Part shown: piece by piece, positions 1-8,149 of the stretch
Layout of the letters: the number at the start of each line of letters is the position of its first letter
Position numbering within the stretch: the first letter of the stretch is position 1
Assembly: GCA_964442135.1 (NCBI GenBank)
Contig: CAYTYN010000009.1
Coordinates: 1 to 48,239 of the forward strand
Direction: 5' to 3'
DNA length: 48,239 bases
Source of the DNA: Avanaerovorax sp964442135
Lineage (GTDB): Bacteria; Bacillota; Clostridia; Peptostreptococcales; Anaerovoracaceae
Position numbers and translations under genes: made by a program
The notes under the pieces: generated by a model
The model's input: the letters and a program-made list of their open reading frames with translations, nothing else
Database searches by the model: none
Told to the model about the DNA's origin: nothing

Positions 1-19
1 AATCAAGCCATAGTGTGAT

Positions 20-63
20 ACCGCGCCGGAGGACACGACCCCATTCGGCGCGGTTTTGCTTTT
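20..63 (+). terminator. Rho-independent terminator of a gene upstream of the window
   Basis: A 9-bp perfect GC-rich stem (ACCGCGCCG at 20-28 with CGGCGCGGT at 46-54) is followed by the T-rich run TTTTGCTTTT. It ends transcription entering from the left, so the PhzF gene downstream is separately transcribed. Confidence 0.8.
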
Positions 64-75
64 GCTTCGGGGGAG

Positions 76-104
76 TTGAGTGTTGGTATCTCCCCTGCTA
101 TAAT
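76..104 (+). promoter_or_regulatory. SigA-type promoter for the PhzF gene
   Basis: TTGAGT at 76-81, a 17-nt spacer and a perfect TATAAT at 99-104 preceded by TGC (extended -10). It lies just after the upstream terminator and about 50 nt before the start codon of the PhzF gene. Confidence 0.75.
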
Positions 105-161
105 TATATTTACCGGGGGATCGATGATTCAGTCCCGGAAAAAACTTAGGAGGCGGGATTG

Positions 162-938
162 ATGAAGCAGTATGTTGTGGACGCATTTACGGATAAGGTG
201 TTTTCCGGAAATCCGGCTGCGGTGTGCGTAATGGATGATTGGATTTCTGACGATCTGATGATGAAGATCACAAAGGAAAACAATTTATCTGAAACAGCCT
301 TTGCCGTGAAAAAACCTGACGGTAATTATAAGCTGAGATGGTTTACCCCCGGCGGGGAGATAGACCTGTGCGGTCATGCTACATTAGGCACGGCGCTTGT
401 AATCATGAGGTATTACGAATCGGACAGAACGGTGATCCGTTTTGATACTTTAAGTGGTGTGCTGACGGTGACAAAAAGAGATGATCTCTATGAGATGGAT
501 TTTCCGGCATACCATTTGGAAAAAACAGATGTGATTCCTGAGATGAGGGATGCTATCGGAGCAATGCCGTCTGAAGCGTATATGGGGAGGGATCTGCTTT
601 GCATCTTCGATGATGAAGAGACAGTAAGAGGTCTTAAACCGGACATGGAAAAAGTGAAAAAGCTGGACGGACTTCTCCTTCAGGTGACCGCCGTGGGAAG
701 GGAATACGATTGCGTATCCAGAAGCTTTGCTCCGAAGTTAAATGTGACGGAGGATCCCGTTTGCGGCTCCGGACATTGCCATATAGTACCATACTGGGCG
801 CAGAGGACGGGAAAGAAAGAGATAATAGCGTACCAGGCGTCTGAGCGCGGCGGAGTGCTCTACTGCCGGACGGAGGGGGACAGGATTAAAATCGCCGGAA
901 AAGGGGCAGTCTATTCGGAAGGAGAACTGATGGTTTAG
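162..938 (+). CDS. PhzF family isomerase/epimerase
   Basis: 258-aa member of the PhzF (phenazine biosynthesis-like, diaminopimelate-epimerase fold) family. Visible family signatures are GNPAAVC near residue 18, the NNLSETAFA segment carrying the catalytic Glu, the CGHATLGTA loop near residue 70 and DPVCGSGH near residue 200. The protein has the usual two-lobed length for cytosolic PhzF proteins. PhzF itself isomerises dihydro-3-hydroxyanthranilate, but most bacterial homologues have no known substrate and there are no phenazine genes here, so only the fold and likely isomerase chemistry are assigned. Start: ATG at 162 sits 8 nt after AGGAGG (148-153); an in-frame TTG lies one codon upstream but is badly spaced. 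The gene is monocistronic, with its own promoter at 76-104. Confidence 0.9.
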   Translation: MKQYVVDAFTDKVFSGNPAAVCVMDDWISDDLMMKITKENNLSETAFAVKKPDGNYKLRWFTPGGEIDLCGHATLGTALVIMRYYESDRTVIRFDTLSGVLTVTKRDDLYEMDFPAYHLEKTDVIPEMRDAIGAMPSEAYMGRDLLCIFDDEETVRGLKPDMEKVKKLDGLLLQVTAVGREYDCVSRSFAPKLNVTEDPVCGSGHCHIVPYWAQRTGKKEIIAYQASERGGVLYCRTEGDRIKIAGKGAVYSEGELMV

Positions 939-991
939 GCGGGTATATTAACATGGATATTCACAAAAATTTATCTCTGAGTTAATTTTTG

Positions 992-1020
992 TTGATTTAA
1001 TTAGCCACATGGGATATAAT
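992..1020 (+). promoter_or_regulatory. SigA-type promoter for the peptide-binding lipoprotein
   Basis: TTGATT at 992-997, 17-nt spacer, perfect TATAAT at 1015-1020, in an AT-rich intergenic region about 90 nt before the start codon at 1114. Confidence 0.75.
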
Positions 1021-1113
1021 CAGAACAGAGATACTATTTGTAAGTTTTAGTGTTGTTGCAAATTTTAATTATGCTGAATATTTTGCCAAGAGAAGAAAGA
1101 GGAGGAACACTAA

Positions 1114-2718
1114 ATGAAAAGAAGGAAATTGTCTGTTTTGATGATCGTGATCATGGTGCTGTCCCTCTGCTTGAGTTCATGCAGCAGTGATGGCGGAAGC
1201 AGCAGCGGAAGCGGCGGGCAGACCCTTATCATTCAGGACTCGGAGTGGCAGGGCATCGACATGTACCAATGCACATCATGGAATGACATGCAGACTCTGC
1301 TGGCAGACCCTATTTTTGAAATTGACGATGATACCGGAGAGGCTATACCGGGCATTGCATCGGAAGGTGTTTGGAGTGAAGATGGTCTCACTTGGACCAT
1401 CACATTCCCTGAAGGAATGTATTACTCCACAGGTGAACAGGTAGAGCCTGAGGACTTCATAGCCTCTGTTGAATGGGGAATGGAAGTCAGCACATATGCT
1501 GAAGGATACTCTAACATCGAGTCCATGGAGGTCGATGGAAGAAATGTAATAGTTCACCTTTCCGAGTTTATGGCAGACATGGAATACAACTTCATGAGCT
1601 GCTTCACCGGACTTATCGATAAGGATGAACTGGAAAGTATGACCGCAGACGAGCTTCTCTGGGGTGCTCATCCTTACGGAGCTTACTATCTCGAGGAGTA
1701 TGAAGCCGGAGCTTATGCCGTTCTTAAGGCTAATCCCGGTTACAGCACTAATAACCCTAAGGTAGAGAATAAGGGTGTAATGCCTATTGAAGAGGTAAGA
1801 ATAGTGTTCACAGGGGAAGACTTCACCTTCGCGGAAGGCATTCAGAACGGCGAATACGATGTACTGGCAACTCTCCCTATTGAATACTATGATGAGCTGG
1901 TTGCTAACGATGATATAACCGTGGTAGAGGCGGCAGATGCTACCTTGGCTTATTTCGAGATGAATATTACCAACGAAATCCTTTCCGACAGAAATGTAAG
2001 ACTGGCGATTATTCGCGGAATAAACAGGGATAACTTCAGCAGCTATCTTTCGGATATCTATCCGCCTGCGTACAGCTTAATAGTATCCAAGTGCCTCAAC
2101 TACGATGAAGCGGCGGAAGAATATTATAAAGAGAATTACGGCTACGACTTCGACGCCGCTGTAGCGCTTCTGGAGGAAGCGGGATGGGTAGACACCGACG
2201 GTGACGGCATCCGTGAAAAGGATGGAGTAGAGCTTTCTCTCACATTCTCCTCCAGAGATGAAGAGCCTTCCACCAGCGTGGCCCAATCTATCCAGATAGA
2301 CATGAAAGAGCTGGGAATCGACATGCAGATCACTACTCAGGCATGGTCATACGTAAATCAGGACGTAATTGACGGAAACTTCGATATGGCCTTCCTGCTT
2401 CTGGGATGGGATGAGCCGTTCCTCCTTCTCGACAGATTTTGCCAGAGAAATCCGGAAGCGACTAATCCGGATCCTGAAACTCAGGAGGCTATGGTTGCCG
2501 ACGCGAGATCTACCGTTGATTACGAAGAAAGAACAGAAAAGATCACCGCAATACAGATGTACCTGATGGATTATGCGACCGTCGTGCCTTTGCTGGATCA
2601 GGGCGGATTCAGGTGCTGGAGATCCGAGATCCAGGGAATAGTATATTCTGATTTAGGTGGATTCTATTTGGCAGACGTGGTTGTTGACGAAGACGGCAAC
2701 TTCAGAAATGTAGAGTAA
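1114..2718 (+). CDS. Oligopeptide ABC transporter substrate-binding lipoprotein (SBP family 5)
   Basis: 534-aa extracellular solute-binding lipoprotein of the DppA/OppA family (SBP_bac_5). The N terminus is a lipoprotein signal peptide: KRRK, a hydrophobic stretch and the lipobox LSSC with the acylated Cys near residue 23, then a Ser/Gly-rich linker. The body begins with the family pattern around LLADPIFEIDDDTGE and contains the late segment EEAGWVDTDGDGIREKDG, typical of this family. It should bind peptides or similar ligands on the cell surface and pass them to an Opp/Dpp permease. No permease or ATPase gene is adjacent, and a terminator follows directly, so this is an orphan binding protein. 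RBS GAGGAGG (1099-1105) is well placed before ATG 1114. The next gene is an XRE-cupin regulator, which could be a partner, but each has its own promoter. Confidence 0.93.
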   Translation: MKRRKLSVLMIVIMVLSLCLSSCSSDGGSSSGSGGQTLIIQDSEWQGIDMYQCTSWNDMQTLLADPIFEIDDDTGEAIPGIASEGVWSEDGLTWTITFPEGMYYSTGEQVEPEDFIASVEWGMEVSTYAEGYSNIESMEVDGRNVIVHLSEFMADMEYNFMSCFTGLIDKDELESMTADELLWGAHPYGAYYLEEYEAGAYAVLKANPGYSTNNPKVENKGVMPIEEVRIVFTGEDFTFAEGIQNGEYDVLATLPIEYYDELVANDDITVVEAADATLAYFEMNITNEILSDRNVRLAIIRGINRDNFSSYLSDIYPPAYSLIVSKCLNYDEAAEEYYKENYGYDFDAAVALLEEAGWVDTDGDGIREKDGVELSLTFSSRDEEPSTSVAQSIQIDMKELGIDMQITTQAWSYVNQDVIDGNFDMAFLLLGWDEPFLLLDRFCQRNPEATNPDPETQEAMVADARSTVDYEERTEKITAIQMYLMDYATVVPLLDQGGFRCWRSEIQGIVYSDLGGFYLADVVVDEDGNFRNVE

Positions 2719-2744
2719 CGACTGGTTAATAAATTAAGTGGTTT

Positions 2745-2784
2745 ACCGCACCAGACGACTTGACTGCAGCTGGTGCGGTTTTTT
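2745..2784 (+). terminator. Rho-independent terminator after the peptide-binding lipoprotein gene
   Basis: 10-bp perfect stem ACCGCACCAG (2745-2754) with CTGGTGCGGT (2770-2779) followed by a run of T to 2784. The -35 box of the next promoter begins inside the T run. Confidence 0.9.
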
Positions 2785-2811
2785 GACGGCTCTGTTCTAT
2801 CTGAATATATA
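2783..2811 (+). promoter_or_regulatory. Promoter for the XRE-cupin regulator
   Basis: TTGACG at 2783-2788, 17-nt spacer, TATATA at 2806-2811. The -35 overlaps the T tract of the preceding terminator, so termination and initiation are packed into about 70 bp. Confidence 0.6.
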
Positions 2812-2837
2812 AGTATGAGAAAACGTGAGGTAGTTCT

Positions 2838-3419
2838 GTGAAAACGAGTATAAGATTTTTAAGGAAAATGAGAGGGATGACTCTTAAAGAGCTAAGTGAG
2901 AAAACCCACGTTACCGCGGCACATTTGTCTATGATAGAAAGAGATAAGCGTGAACCCTCAATTCAAACGCTGGACAAAATTGCCCGGGCGCTGGAGGTTG
3001 ATACTGAAGTTTTTTGGTGGAATTCGGTAGAAGCACCTACGGGAAATGAAGCAGAATACGATTTAATCAAAGCAGAGGATCGAAAGACCTACCGGGGAGT
3101 TTACAATGATAAATTGATATATGAATTCGTTACCAATTCCTTTTCGGAGGGGGAGGATGACTGGAACCGGTTAGAGGGGCTTATTGCTAAAATTCTACCC
3201 GGAGGCGATACCAATCCTTTCGCGCCGACTGCCCATAAGGGGGATGAATTCGTTTACGTTATACGCGGGAAGATGATATGTGAGATTGAAGACTCCCGAA
3301 TTGAAATGAAAACAGGGGACAGCGTCACAATTAAAAACAGTATGGCTCACAGATTTTTAAATGAAGGCGATGAAGAGGTGGAGGTGCTGATGGTTCGGGA
3401 TCGGGGAGGACGTATATGA
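2838..3419 (+). CDS. XRE family transcriptional regulator with C-terminal cupin domain
   Basis: 193-aa two-domain regulator. Residues 1-60 form a Cro/C1-type helix-turn-helix (LRKMRGMTLKELSEKTHVTA, then a recognition helix in HLSMIERDKREPSIQTL). Residues about 110-190 form a cupin_2 sensor barrel (GDEFVYVIRGKMICEIED, later GDSVTIKNSMAHRFLNEG). Proteins of this plan, such as SutR/PuuR-like regulators, sense small metabolites through the cupin and regulate nearby transport or catabolic genes; the ligand here is unknown. Start is GTG 2838 with GTGAGG seven nt upstream. The gene ends against a perfect 19-bp bidirectional terminator shared with the convergent aminopeptidase gene. Its position right after the orphan peptide-binding protein makes that gene a candidate target, but this is inference. 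Confidence 0.9.
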   Translation: MKTSIRFLRKMRGMTLKELSEKTHVTAAHLSMIERDKREPSIQTLDKIARALEVDTEVFWWNSVEAPTGNEAEYDLIKAEDRKTYRGVYNDKLIYEFVTNSFSEGEDDWNRLEGLIAKILPGGDTNPFAPTAHKGDEFVYVIRGKMICEIEDSRIEMKTGDSVTIKNSMAHRFLNEGDEEVEVLMVRDRGGRI

Positions 3420-3426
3420 AATCCGT

Positions 3427-3469
3427 AAAACCCTTGGCTGTGAGCGGCTGCTCACAGCCAAGGGTTTTT
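3427..3469. terminator. Bidirectional terminator between convergent genes
   Basis: Perfect 19-bp inverted repeat (3427-3445 with 3450-3468) around a 4-nt loop, with a T run on the right and an A run on the left. It serves the plus-strand regulator and the minus-strand aminopeptidase. Confidence 0.95.
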
Positions 3470-3472
3470 CAG

Positions 3473-4855
3473 CTATTTCATCGCCTTAAGAAAGGCCATA
3501 TATCCCTTATAGGTTTCGTATATGTCGGCTTTGCTGGCGATCTCCCAAGGGGAGTGCATGTTCATCACCGCTATGCCGCTGTCGATTACGTTCATGCCGT
3601 AGTTGGCGAGGATGTAGGCGATAGTACCGCCGCCGCCAACGTCGACTTTGCCCAGCTCAGCGGTCTGGAAGGCTACGCCGGCATCGTCCATGACTTTTCT
3701 GAGGGCGGCCACGTATTCCGCGTTAGCATCGTTGGAACCGGATTTACCGCGGGCTCCGGTGAATTTATTGAATACCATTCCTCTTCCGAAGTAGGCGGCA
3801 TTCTTTCGCTCGAAGGCGCTTTCATAGGCGGGATCGAAGGCGGCGCTCACGTCAGAGGAGAGCATGGCGGAATTCTTCAGGCAGCGTCTTAGAGCCAGCT
3901 CGCTGTATCCGCCGGTGAGCGCATAGAGCTCTGCCACGGTGTTTTCGAAAAACCTAGATTCCATCCCTGTAGCGCCTACGCTGCCGATCTCTTCCTTATC
4001 TACGAGAAGGCATACGGCTGTTTTTTCCGGAGTTCCCTCAAAATCCAGTATGGCTTTAAGGGAGGTATATGCGCAGATTCTGTCGTCCTGACCGTATCCG
4101 ATGATCATGCTTCTGTCCACGCCGCAGTCTCTTGCCCTTCCGGCAGGAACCACCTCGATCTCAGCTGAGAGGAAGTCTTCCTCCTCTACGTCGTACATTT
4201 CTTTAAGGATGGCCATGACGCCCTTTGCGACAGCGTCCTTTTCCTCATCTCCGGCAGGGATGCTTCCCATGAGAACGTCCAGGTTCTCACCTTCCACAAC
4301 CTTGGATGCCTTCTTCTCCATCTGCGCTCCGGCGAGGTGAATGAGAAGGTCAGTGACGCAGAACACCGGATCGTCATCTTTTTCGCCGATGTTCACCTGT
4401 ACCACGGTTCCGTCCTTCTTTACTATGACGCCGTGAAGGGCGAGAGGAAGGGTAACCCACTGATACTTCTTTATCCCGCCGTAGTAGTGGGTGTCCAGAT
4501 ATGCAAGCTCGGTATGCTCATAGAGGGGATTCTGCTTTATATCCAGCCTCGGGGAGTCGATATGCGCCCCCAAAATATTCATGCCCTTTTCGAGAGGTTC
4601 GTTTCCCATGATGGCCAGCATGATGGATTTTCCCATGTTGGATGCGTAGACTCTGTCTCCCGGTTTAAGGGAGCTCTTTGCTATGGCTTCCTCCAGGCTG
4701 ACAAAGCCTGCTTCTTCAGCCTCTTTTACAGAGAGGGCGGCACATTCCCTTTCAGTCTTTCCTTCGCTTATATATTCTTTATAGCTTTCGCACAGAGCGT
4801 TAAGCTGTTCTTTCTGCTCAGAAGTGTAGGTCTTCCATGCGTTTTTTCTTTCCAT
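3473..4855 (-). CDS. M18 family aminopeptidase (aspartyl aminopeptidase type)
   Basis: 460-aa cytosolic zinc aminopeptidase of family M18, which removes N-terminal residues (classically Asp/Glu) from peptides. Family marks are AHIDSPRLD near residue 95 (metal-ligand His), the DKEEIGSVG motif with catalytic and metal-binding acidic residues, DVGGGGTIAY, and the C-terminal MHSPWEIASK with the last metal His. The length matches M18 enzymes. The open frame extends 13 codons further, but ATG 4855 has GGAGGT seven nt upstream (complement of 4863-4868) and is the supported start. It is transcribed alone from a promoter at 4893-4921 and ends at a shared bidirectional terminator. It probably works in intracellular peptide turnover, in line with the peptide-binding protein nearby. 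Confidence 0.93.
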   Translation of the reverse strand: MERKNAWKTYTSEQKEQLNALCESYKEYISEGKTERECAALSVKEAEEAGFVSLEEAIAKSSLKPGDRVYASNMGKSIMLAIMGNEPLEKGMNILGAHIDSPRLDIKQNPLYEHTELAYLDTHYYGGIKKYQWVTLPLALHGVIVKKDGTVVQVNIGEKDDDPVFCVTDLLIHLAGAQMEKKASKVVEGENLDVLMGSIPAGDEEKDAVAKGVMAILKEMYDVEEEDFLSAEIEVVPAGRARDCGVDRSMIIGYGQDDRICAYTSLKAILDFEGTPEKTAVCLLVDKEEIGSVGATGMESRFFENTVAELYALTGGYSELALRRCLKNSAMLSSDVSAAFDPAYESAFERKNAAYFGRGMVFNKFTGARGKSGSNDANAEYVAALRKVMDDAGVAFQTAELGKVDVGGGGTIAYILANYGMNVIDSGIAVMNMHSPWEIASKADIYETYKGYMAFLKAMK

Positions 4856-4892
4856 GATCTTTACCTCCGTAATATAAAAATAGCTCCAGACC

Positions 4893-4921
4893 ATTATACT
4901 AACATTGAAGAAACTTTTCCA
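4893..4921 (-). promoter_or_regulatory. Promoter for the M18 aminopeptidase
   Basis: On the minus strand, TGGAAA (4921-4916), a 17-nt spacer and a perfect TATAAT (4898-4893), about 40 nt before ATG 4855. Confidence 0.6.
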
Positions 4922-4942
4922 CTACCAATGCCCAATTATTTC

Positions 4943-4951
4943 TGATAGAAT
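4943..4951 (+). promoter_or_regulatory. Extended -10 promoter candidate for purine nucleoside phosphorylase
   Basis: TGATAGAAT (TGn plus TAGAAT at 4946-4951). No good -35 is visible (TACCAA at 4923-4928). It is nearly back to back with the aminopeptidase promoter. Confidence 0.45.
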
Positions 4952-4997
4952 ACTATGAAGGAAATAGAATATTGCGAAGGAAAGGGGCGATGAATTC

Positions 4998-5831
4998 GTG
5001 AACAGCGCATATGAGAAACTCGTTTCATGGGAGAGGATAATAAGAAAGAGAACCGGCCTCGAACCCGAGGCAGCCTTGGTGCTGGGTTCCGGTCTCGGCG
5101 GGTATGCGTCCAACATGAAGGTTGAAGCCGAGGTACCTTACAGGGATATGGACGGATTCCCTGTTTCAACCGTGGAAGGCCATGACGGACGTTTTCTGTT
5201 CGGTTATGTAGGGGATGTTCCCGTAGTTGCCATGAAAGGAAGGGTACACTACTACGAGGGCTACGATATAAGCGATGTGGTCATGCCTATAAGGCTTATG
5301 GGTATGCTGGGAGCTAAAACTCTAATACTGACAAACGCCGCAGGGGGAATAAACATGGATTTCACCCCCGGGGACCTTATGATAATAAAGGATCATATAT
5401 CAGCCTTCGTGCCGAGTCCCTTGAGAGGAGAAAACCTTGACCGGCTGGGCCCAAGATTTCCCGATATGAGCAAGATATATGACAGGAAGCTTGTGGAGTA
5501 TCTGAGAGATTTTGGGAAAGAAAACGGTTTTTCCCTGAAAGAGGGAACATATCTCCAGTTCCAGGGACCTAATTTCGAGACGCCTGCGGAGATAAAGATG
5601 TTCAGAGGTCTCGGCGCCGACGCGGTGGGAATGAGCACGGCGTGCGAGGCTATAGCCGCACGGCATATGGGACTGAGGATAGCCGGGATTTCATGCATCA
5701 CCAATATGGCGGCGGGTATACTGGATCAGCCGCTTTCCCACGAGGAAGTCCAAGAGGCTGCCGACAAGGTCGCTGACAAGTTCGAAAAGCTGATAACAGG
5801 ACTTATCGAGAGAATAGGAAGAGAAGAATAG
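4998..5831 (+). CDS. Purine nucleoside phosphorylase (inosine/guanosine type)
   Basis: 277-aa trimeric-class purine nucleoside phosphorylase, which splits inosine or guanosine (and deoxy forms) with phosphate to base and (deoxy)ribose-1-phosphate for purine salvage. Signatures are VLGSGLGGY near residue 32 (phosphate loop), GRVHYYEGYD near residue 80, the base-site block GPNFETPAEIKMFRGLGAD with the key Glu, VGMSTACE, and CITNMAAGI with the base-binding Asn. Length fits the class. Start is GTG 4998, placed after AAGGGGCG. The ATG at 4990 opens only a 3-codon frame whose stop overlaps this GTG, so it is not the start. The DUF1461 gene follows 16 nt later, suggesting co-transcription with the membrane protein and dihydroorotase, both downstream. 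Confidence 0.93.
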   Translation: MNSAYEKLVSWERIIRKRTGLEPEAALVLGSGLGGYASNMKVEAEVPYRDMDGFPVSTVEGHDGRFLFGYVGDVPVVAMKGRVHYYEGYDISDVVMPIRLMGMLGAKTLILTNAAGGINMDFTPGDLMIIKDHISAFVPSPLRGENLDRLGPRFPDMSKIYDRKLVEYLRDFGKENGFSLKEGTYLQFQGPNFETPAEIKMFRGLGADAVGMSTACEAIAARHMGLRIAGISCITNMAAGILDQPLSHEEVQEAADKVADKFEKLITGLIERIGREE

Positions 5832-5847
5832 CGGGTTTAGTCAAAGG

Positions 5848-6543
5848 ATGAGATTTGTAAATGTGATAAGGAGCCTGATCATGGCGGTGGCCATAATTTC
5901 GGTATCGGTAACCGCTGTGCTCAGCTGTAAGCCTCTTTACTATTTGGCTGTGGATTTGTTTAACATATCCGAAAACAGCGGATACAGCGAGGACGAGATC
6001 AGACTTAACTACGACGCCCTTATAGACTATAACAAAATAGGAGGAGCGGAAAGGCTGGAGTTTCCCACACTGCCGTCGTCTGAAGAGGGACTGATACACT
6101 TTGCCGAGGTGAAGGACATATTCGTATCCATTCAGATCGCGGCCATGGTTTCGGCGGCTCTGCTGGTCATTATCGCGGCTCGGGAGAAGTTTAGGAAGAG
6201 AAAGTTTAGTAAGAGAAAGAGTGAAGACCTCTGGCATGAAAGGTATGGCGGGGAATTTTCCGCCTATAGCTGGTTAAAGTACGGCGCCATCACAGCCTGT
6301 CTTCTGCCCGCTGTAGTCATGACAGCCGCTGCCCTGTGGTGGGACAGGGCCTTTGTCATATTTCATGAGATAATGTTCGATAACGACTACTGGATATTCG
6401 ACAGCGATACAGATCCCATCATAACCATGCTTCCGGACGAATTTTTCTTCATGTGCTGCATGGCCATTGGAGTGATGATATTACTTCTGAGCGGGGGAGC
6501 TTATTTAGCGTACAGGAGATTGAGGAGGCGGAAGGAATGCTGA
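5848..6543 (+). CDS. DUF1461 (TIGR01906) integral membrane protein
   Basis: 231-aa predicted inner-membrane protein with about four transmembrane segments (residues about 7-27, 91-111, 147-170 and 200-222). The conserved signature of the TIGR01906/DUF1461 family is clear near residues 172-202: FHEIMFDNDYWIFD, then DTDPIITMLPDEFF. Residues 30-90 form an extracytoplasmic loop rich in acidic residues, and a basic stretch follows the second helix. I know no established function for the family. It starts 16 nt after the nucleoside phosphorylase stop and overlaps the dihydroorotase start by 7 nt, so translation of the two is probably coupled. That coupling is positional evidence only and does not prove a role in nucleotide metabolism. 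Confidence 0.85.
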   Translation: MRFVNVIRSLIMAVAIISVSVTAVLSCKPLYYLAVDLFNISENSGYSEDEIRLNYDALIDYNKIGGAERLEFPTLPSSEEGLIHFAEVKDIFVSIQIAAMVSAALLVIIAAREKFRKRKFSKRKSEDLWHERYGGEFSAYSWLKYGAITACLLPAVVMTAAALWWDRAFVIFHEIMFDNDYWIFDSDTDPIITMLPDEFFFMCCMAIGVMILLLSGGAYLAYRRLRRRKEC

Positions 6544-7814
6544 TAAGAGGAGCGAGGGTGATAGATCCGTCCCGGGGCACGGATCAGGTCATGGATATTC
6601 GCGTTGAGGGGGGAATTATCGCTGAGACAGGAAAGTTCTTAGATGTGCCGGAGGATGAAACGGTGATAGAGGCTTCCGGACTTACGGCTGCTCCCGGATT
6701 CATAGACGCGCACTGCCACTTCCGAGATCCCGGCTTTGAGTATAAGGAGGACATCTTCACAGGTGCAAAGGCTGCAGCCAGAGGAGGGATAACCTCCGTA
6801 ATCTGTATGGCCAATACTCAGCCTGCCGTGGATAACACCCGGGTTTTAAGATATGTTCTGGACAGGGGAAAGGAAACCGGTTTGCGGGTCTACTCAGCCG
6901 CCTGTATTTCCAAGGAAATGAAGGGTGAGGAGCTGACAGATCTTGACAGTCTTAAGAGAGAGGGGGCCGTAGTGTTCACCGACGACGGAAATCCGCTGAA
7001 GGATGCGGCGCTGGCGGAGAAAGCCATGAACTGGGCCGCTGAGACCGGGTCGGTCCTCAGCTTTCACGAGGAAGAGCCTTCTCTCATCGGAACCGCCGGA
7101 GTAAACGACGGAAGGATCAGCAGGGAAATTGGGTTGACAAAGGGCGCAGAGGCTTCAGCAGAGGAGGTTATGGTGGCCAGAGACTGTGCCCTCGCCTTGA
7201 GAACCGGAGCCAGAATATGTATACAGCATATAAGCTCTAAGGTGAGCGTCGATCTGGTGAGATGGGCAAAAAGTCAGGGCGCCGACGTCTGGGCGGAGGC
7301 GACTCCCCATCACTTTTCCATGACGGAGGAAGATGTGCTGAAATACGGAACCATGGCTAAGATGAATCCGCCGCTTAGAACCGAAGAGGACAGGAGAGCC
7401 ATTATAGAGGCCATAGCCGACGGCACTATCCGGATCATAGCCACCGATCACGCCCCCCACGGAGAGGAAGAAAAATCCGTGGAATTTTCTAATGCTCCCA
7501 GCGGAATAATTGGACTTGAGACTTCCTTTGCCGTCGGTTACACATATCTGGTGAAGCCGGGCCACCTCACCATTTCTCAGCTCATCGCCGGAATGACGAA
7601 GGGACCGGCTCAACTCTACGGGATAGAGGGGGGAACCTTGGCTTTGGGGTCTCCGGCTGATCTGGTTCTTTTCGATACTCAAGAGGTCTGGACCGTCACA
7701 GATGACTTTGCCTCTAAGAGCAGGAATTCTCCTTTCATAGGAAGGCAGCTCACAGGGAAGGTGAAGATGACTGTTTGCAGGGGGCAGGTCGTCTTTAGTG
7801 ATCAGAGCCGGTGA
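6537..7814 (+). CDS. pyrC: Dihydroorotase
   Basis: 425-aa class I dihydroorotase (amidohydrolase superfamily, binuclear zinc), which cyclises N-carbamoyl-aspartate to dihydroorotate in pyrimidine synthesis. Zinc and substrate motifs seen are DAHCHFRDPGFEYKED near residue 58, VFTDDGNPL near residue 150, SFHEEEPS, IQHISSK, and ATDHAPHGEEEKS near residue 303. The open frame extends 28 codons upstream inside the preceding gene. The true start is ATG 6537, eight nt after AGGAGG (6523-6528), overlapping the DUF1461 stop by 7 nt. No other pyrimidine gene lies in the window, so pyrC is separated from the rest of its pathway. No terminator is obvious after the stop. Confidence 0.95.
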   Translation: MLIRGARVIDPSRGTDQVMDIRVEGGIIAETGKFLDVPEDETVIEASGLTAAPGFIDAHCHFRDPGFEYKEDIFTGAKAAARGGITSVICMANTQPAVDNTRVLRYVLDRGKETGLRVYSAACISKEMKGEELTDLDSLKREGAVVFTDDGNPLKDAALAEKAMNWAAETGSVLSFHEEEPSLIGTAGVNDGRISREIGLTKGAEASAEEVMVARDCALALRTGARICIQHISSKVSVDLVRWAKSQGADVWAEATPHHFSMTEEDVLKYGTMAKMNPPLRTEEDRRAIIEAIADGTIRIIATDHAPHGEEEKSVEFSNAPSGIIGLETSFAVGYTYLVKPGHLTISQLIAGMTKGPAQLYGIEGGTLALGSPADLVLFDTQEVWTVTDDFASKSRNSPFIGRQLTGKVKMTVCRGQVVFSDQSR

Positions 7815-8149
7815 GAGCAGGCATGGCCGGTGTGTTTTGGGAGTTGACCGCTTTGGCGTCGGTGGTAATCTTCATGTTATCGCCGGCAACCGCATCAGAC
7901 TGTAAGCTCGGAAAACATATCGGACAGTGAGCTCTGAGGGAGAAGGCCGGTCCGGCCGGCTTTCCCGAAGTAGATGTGCGCGACAAGGACATGTCCCCCT
8001 CTCTCGCGCTGTGTTGTTGTCCGCAACTTCAACTATAACCGATAAGGCCGTATCCTTCATCCTTTTTTCTTCAGCCGTCCGACGGGCATTGTACTCCTTA
8101 CAAAGCGCCGTCTAAAAGAGGTCAGCTAATCCTGACAATATTAAAGCCA
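7815..8149. other. 335-bp stretch without a recognisable gene
   Basis: Short open frames on both strands here resemble no family I know and lack ribosome sites. The stretch holds a 13-bp perfect palindrome (GGCCGGTCCGGCC at 7945-7957) and a GGACATGTCC palindrome near 7987-7996. Base composition shifts from GC-rich at the left to AT-rich near 8100. It separates pyrC from a truncated P-loop gene and may be decayed mobile-element sequence, but nothing proves this. Confidence 0.4.

Noticed and set aside
3416..3892. 158-codon plus-strand frame after the XRE regulator
   Set aside because: It is antisense to the M18 aminopeptidase gene and its first part translates the terminator; no family signature.
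4990..5001. ATG at 4990 as the start of purine nucleoside phosphorylase
   Set aside because: That frame stops after three codons; GTG 4998 is in the correct frame and has an acceptable ribosome site.
7872..8115. 62-65 codon frames on both strands after pyrC
   Set aside because: No ribosome sites, no recognisable family and biased composition; left as unassigned sequence.
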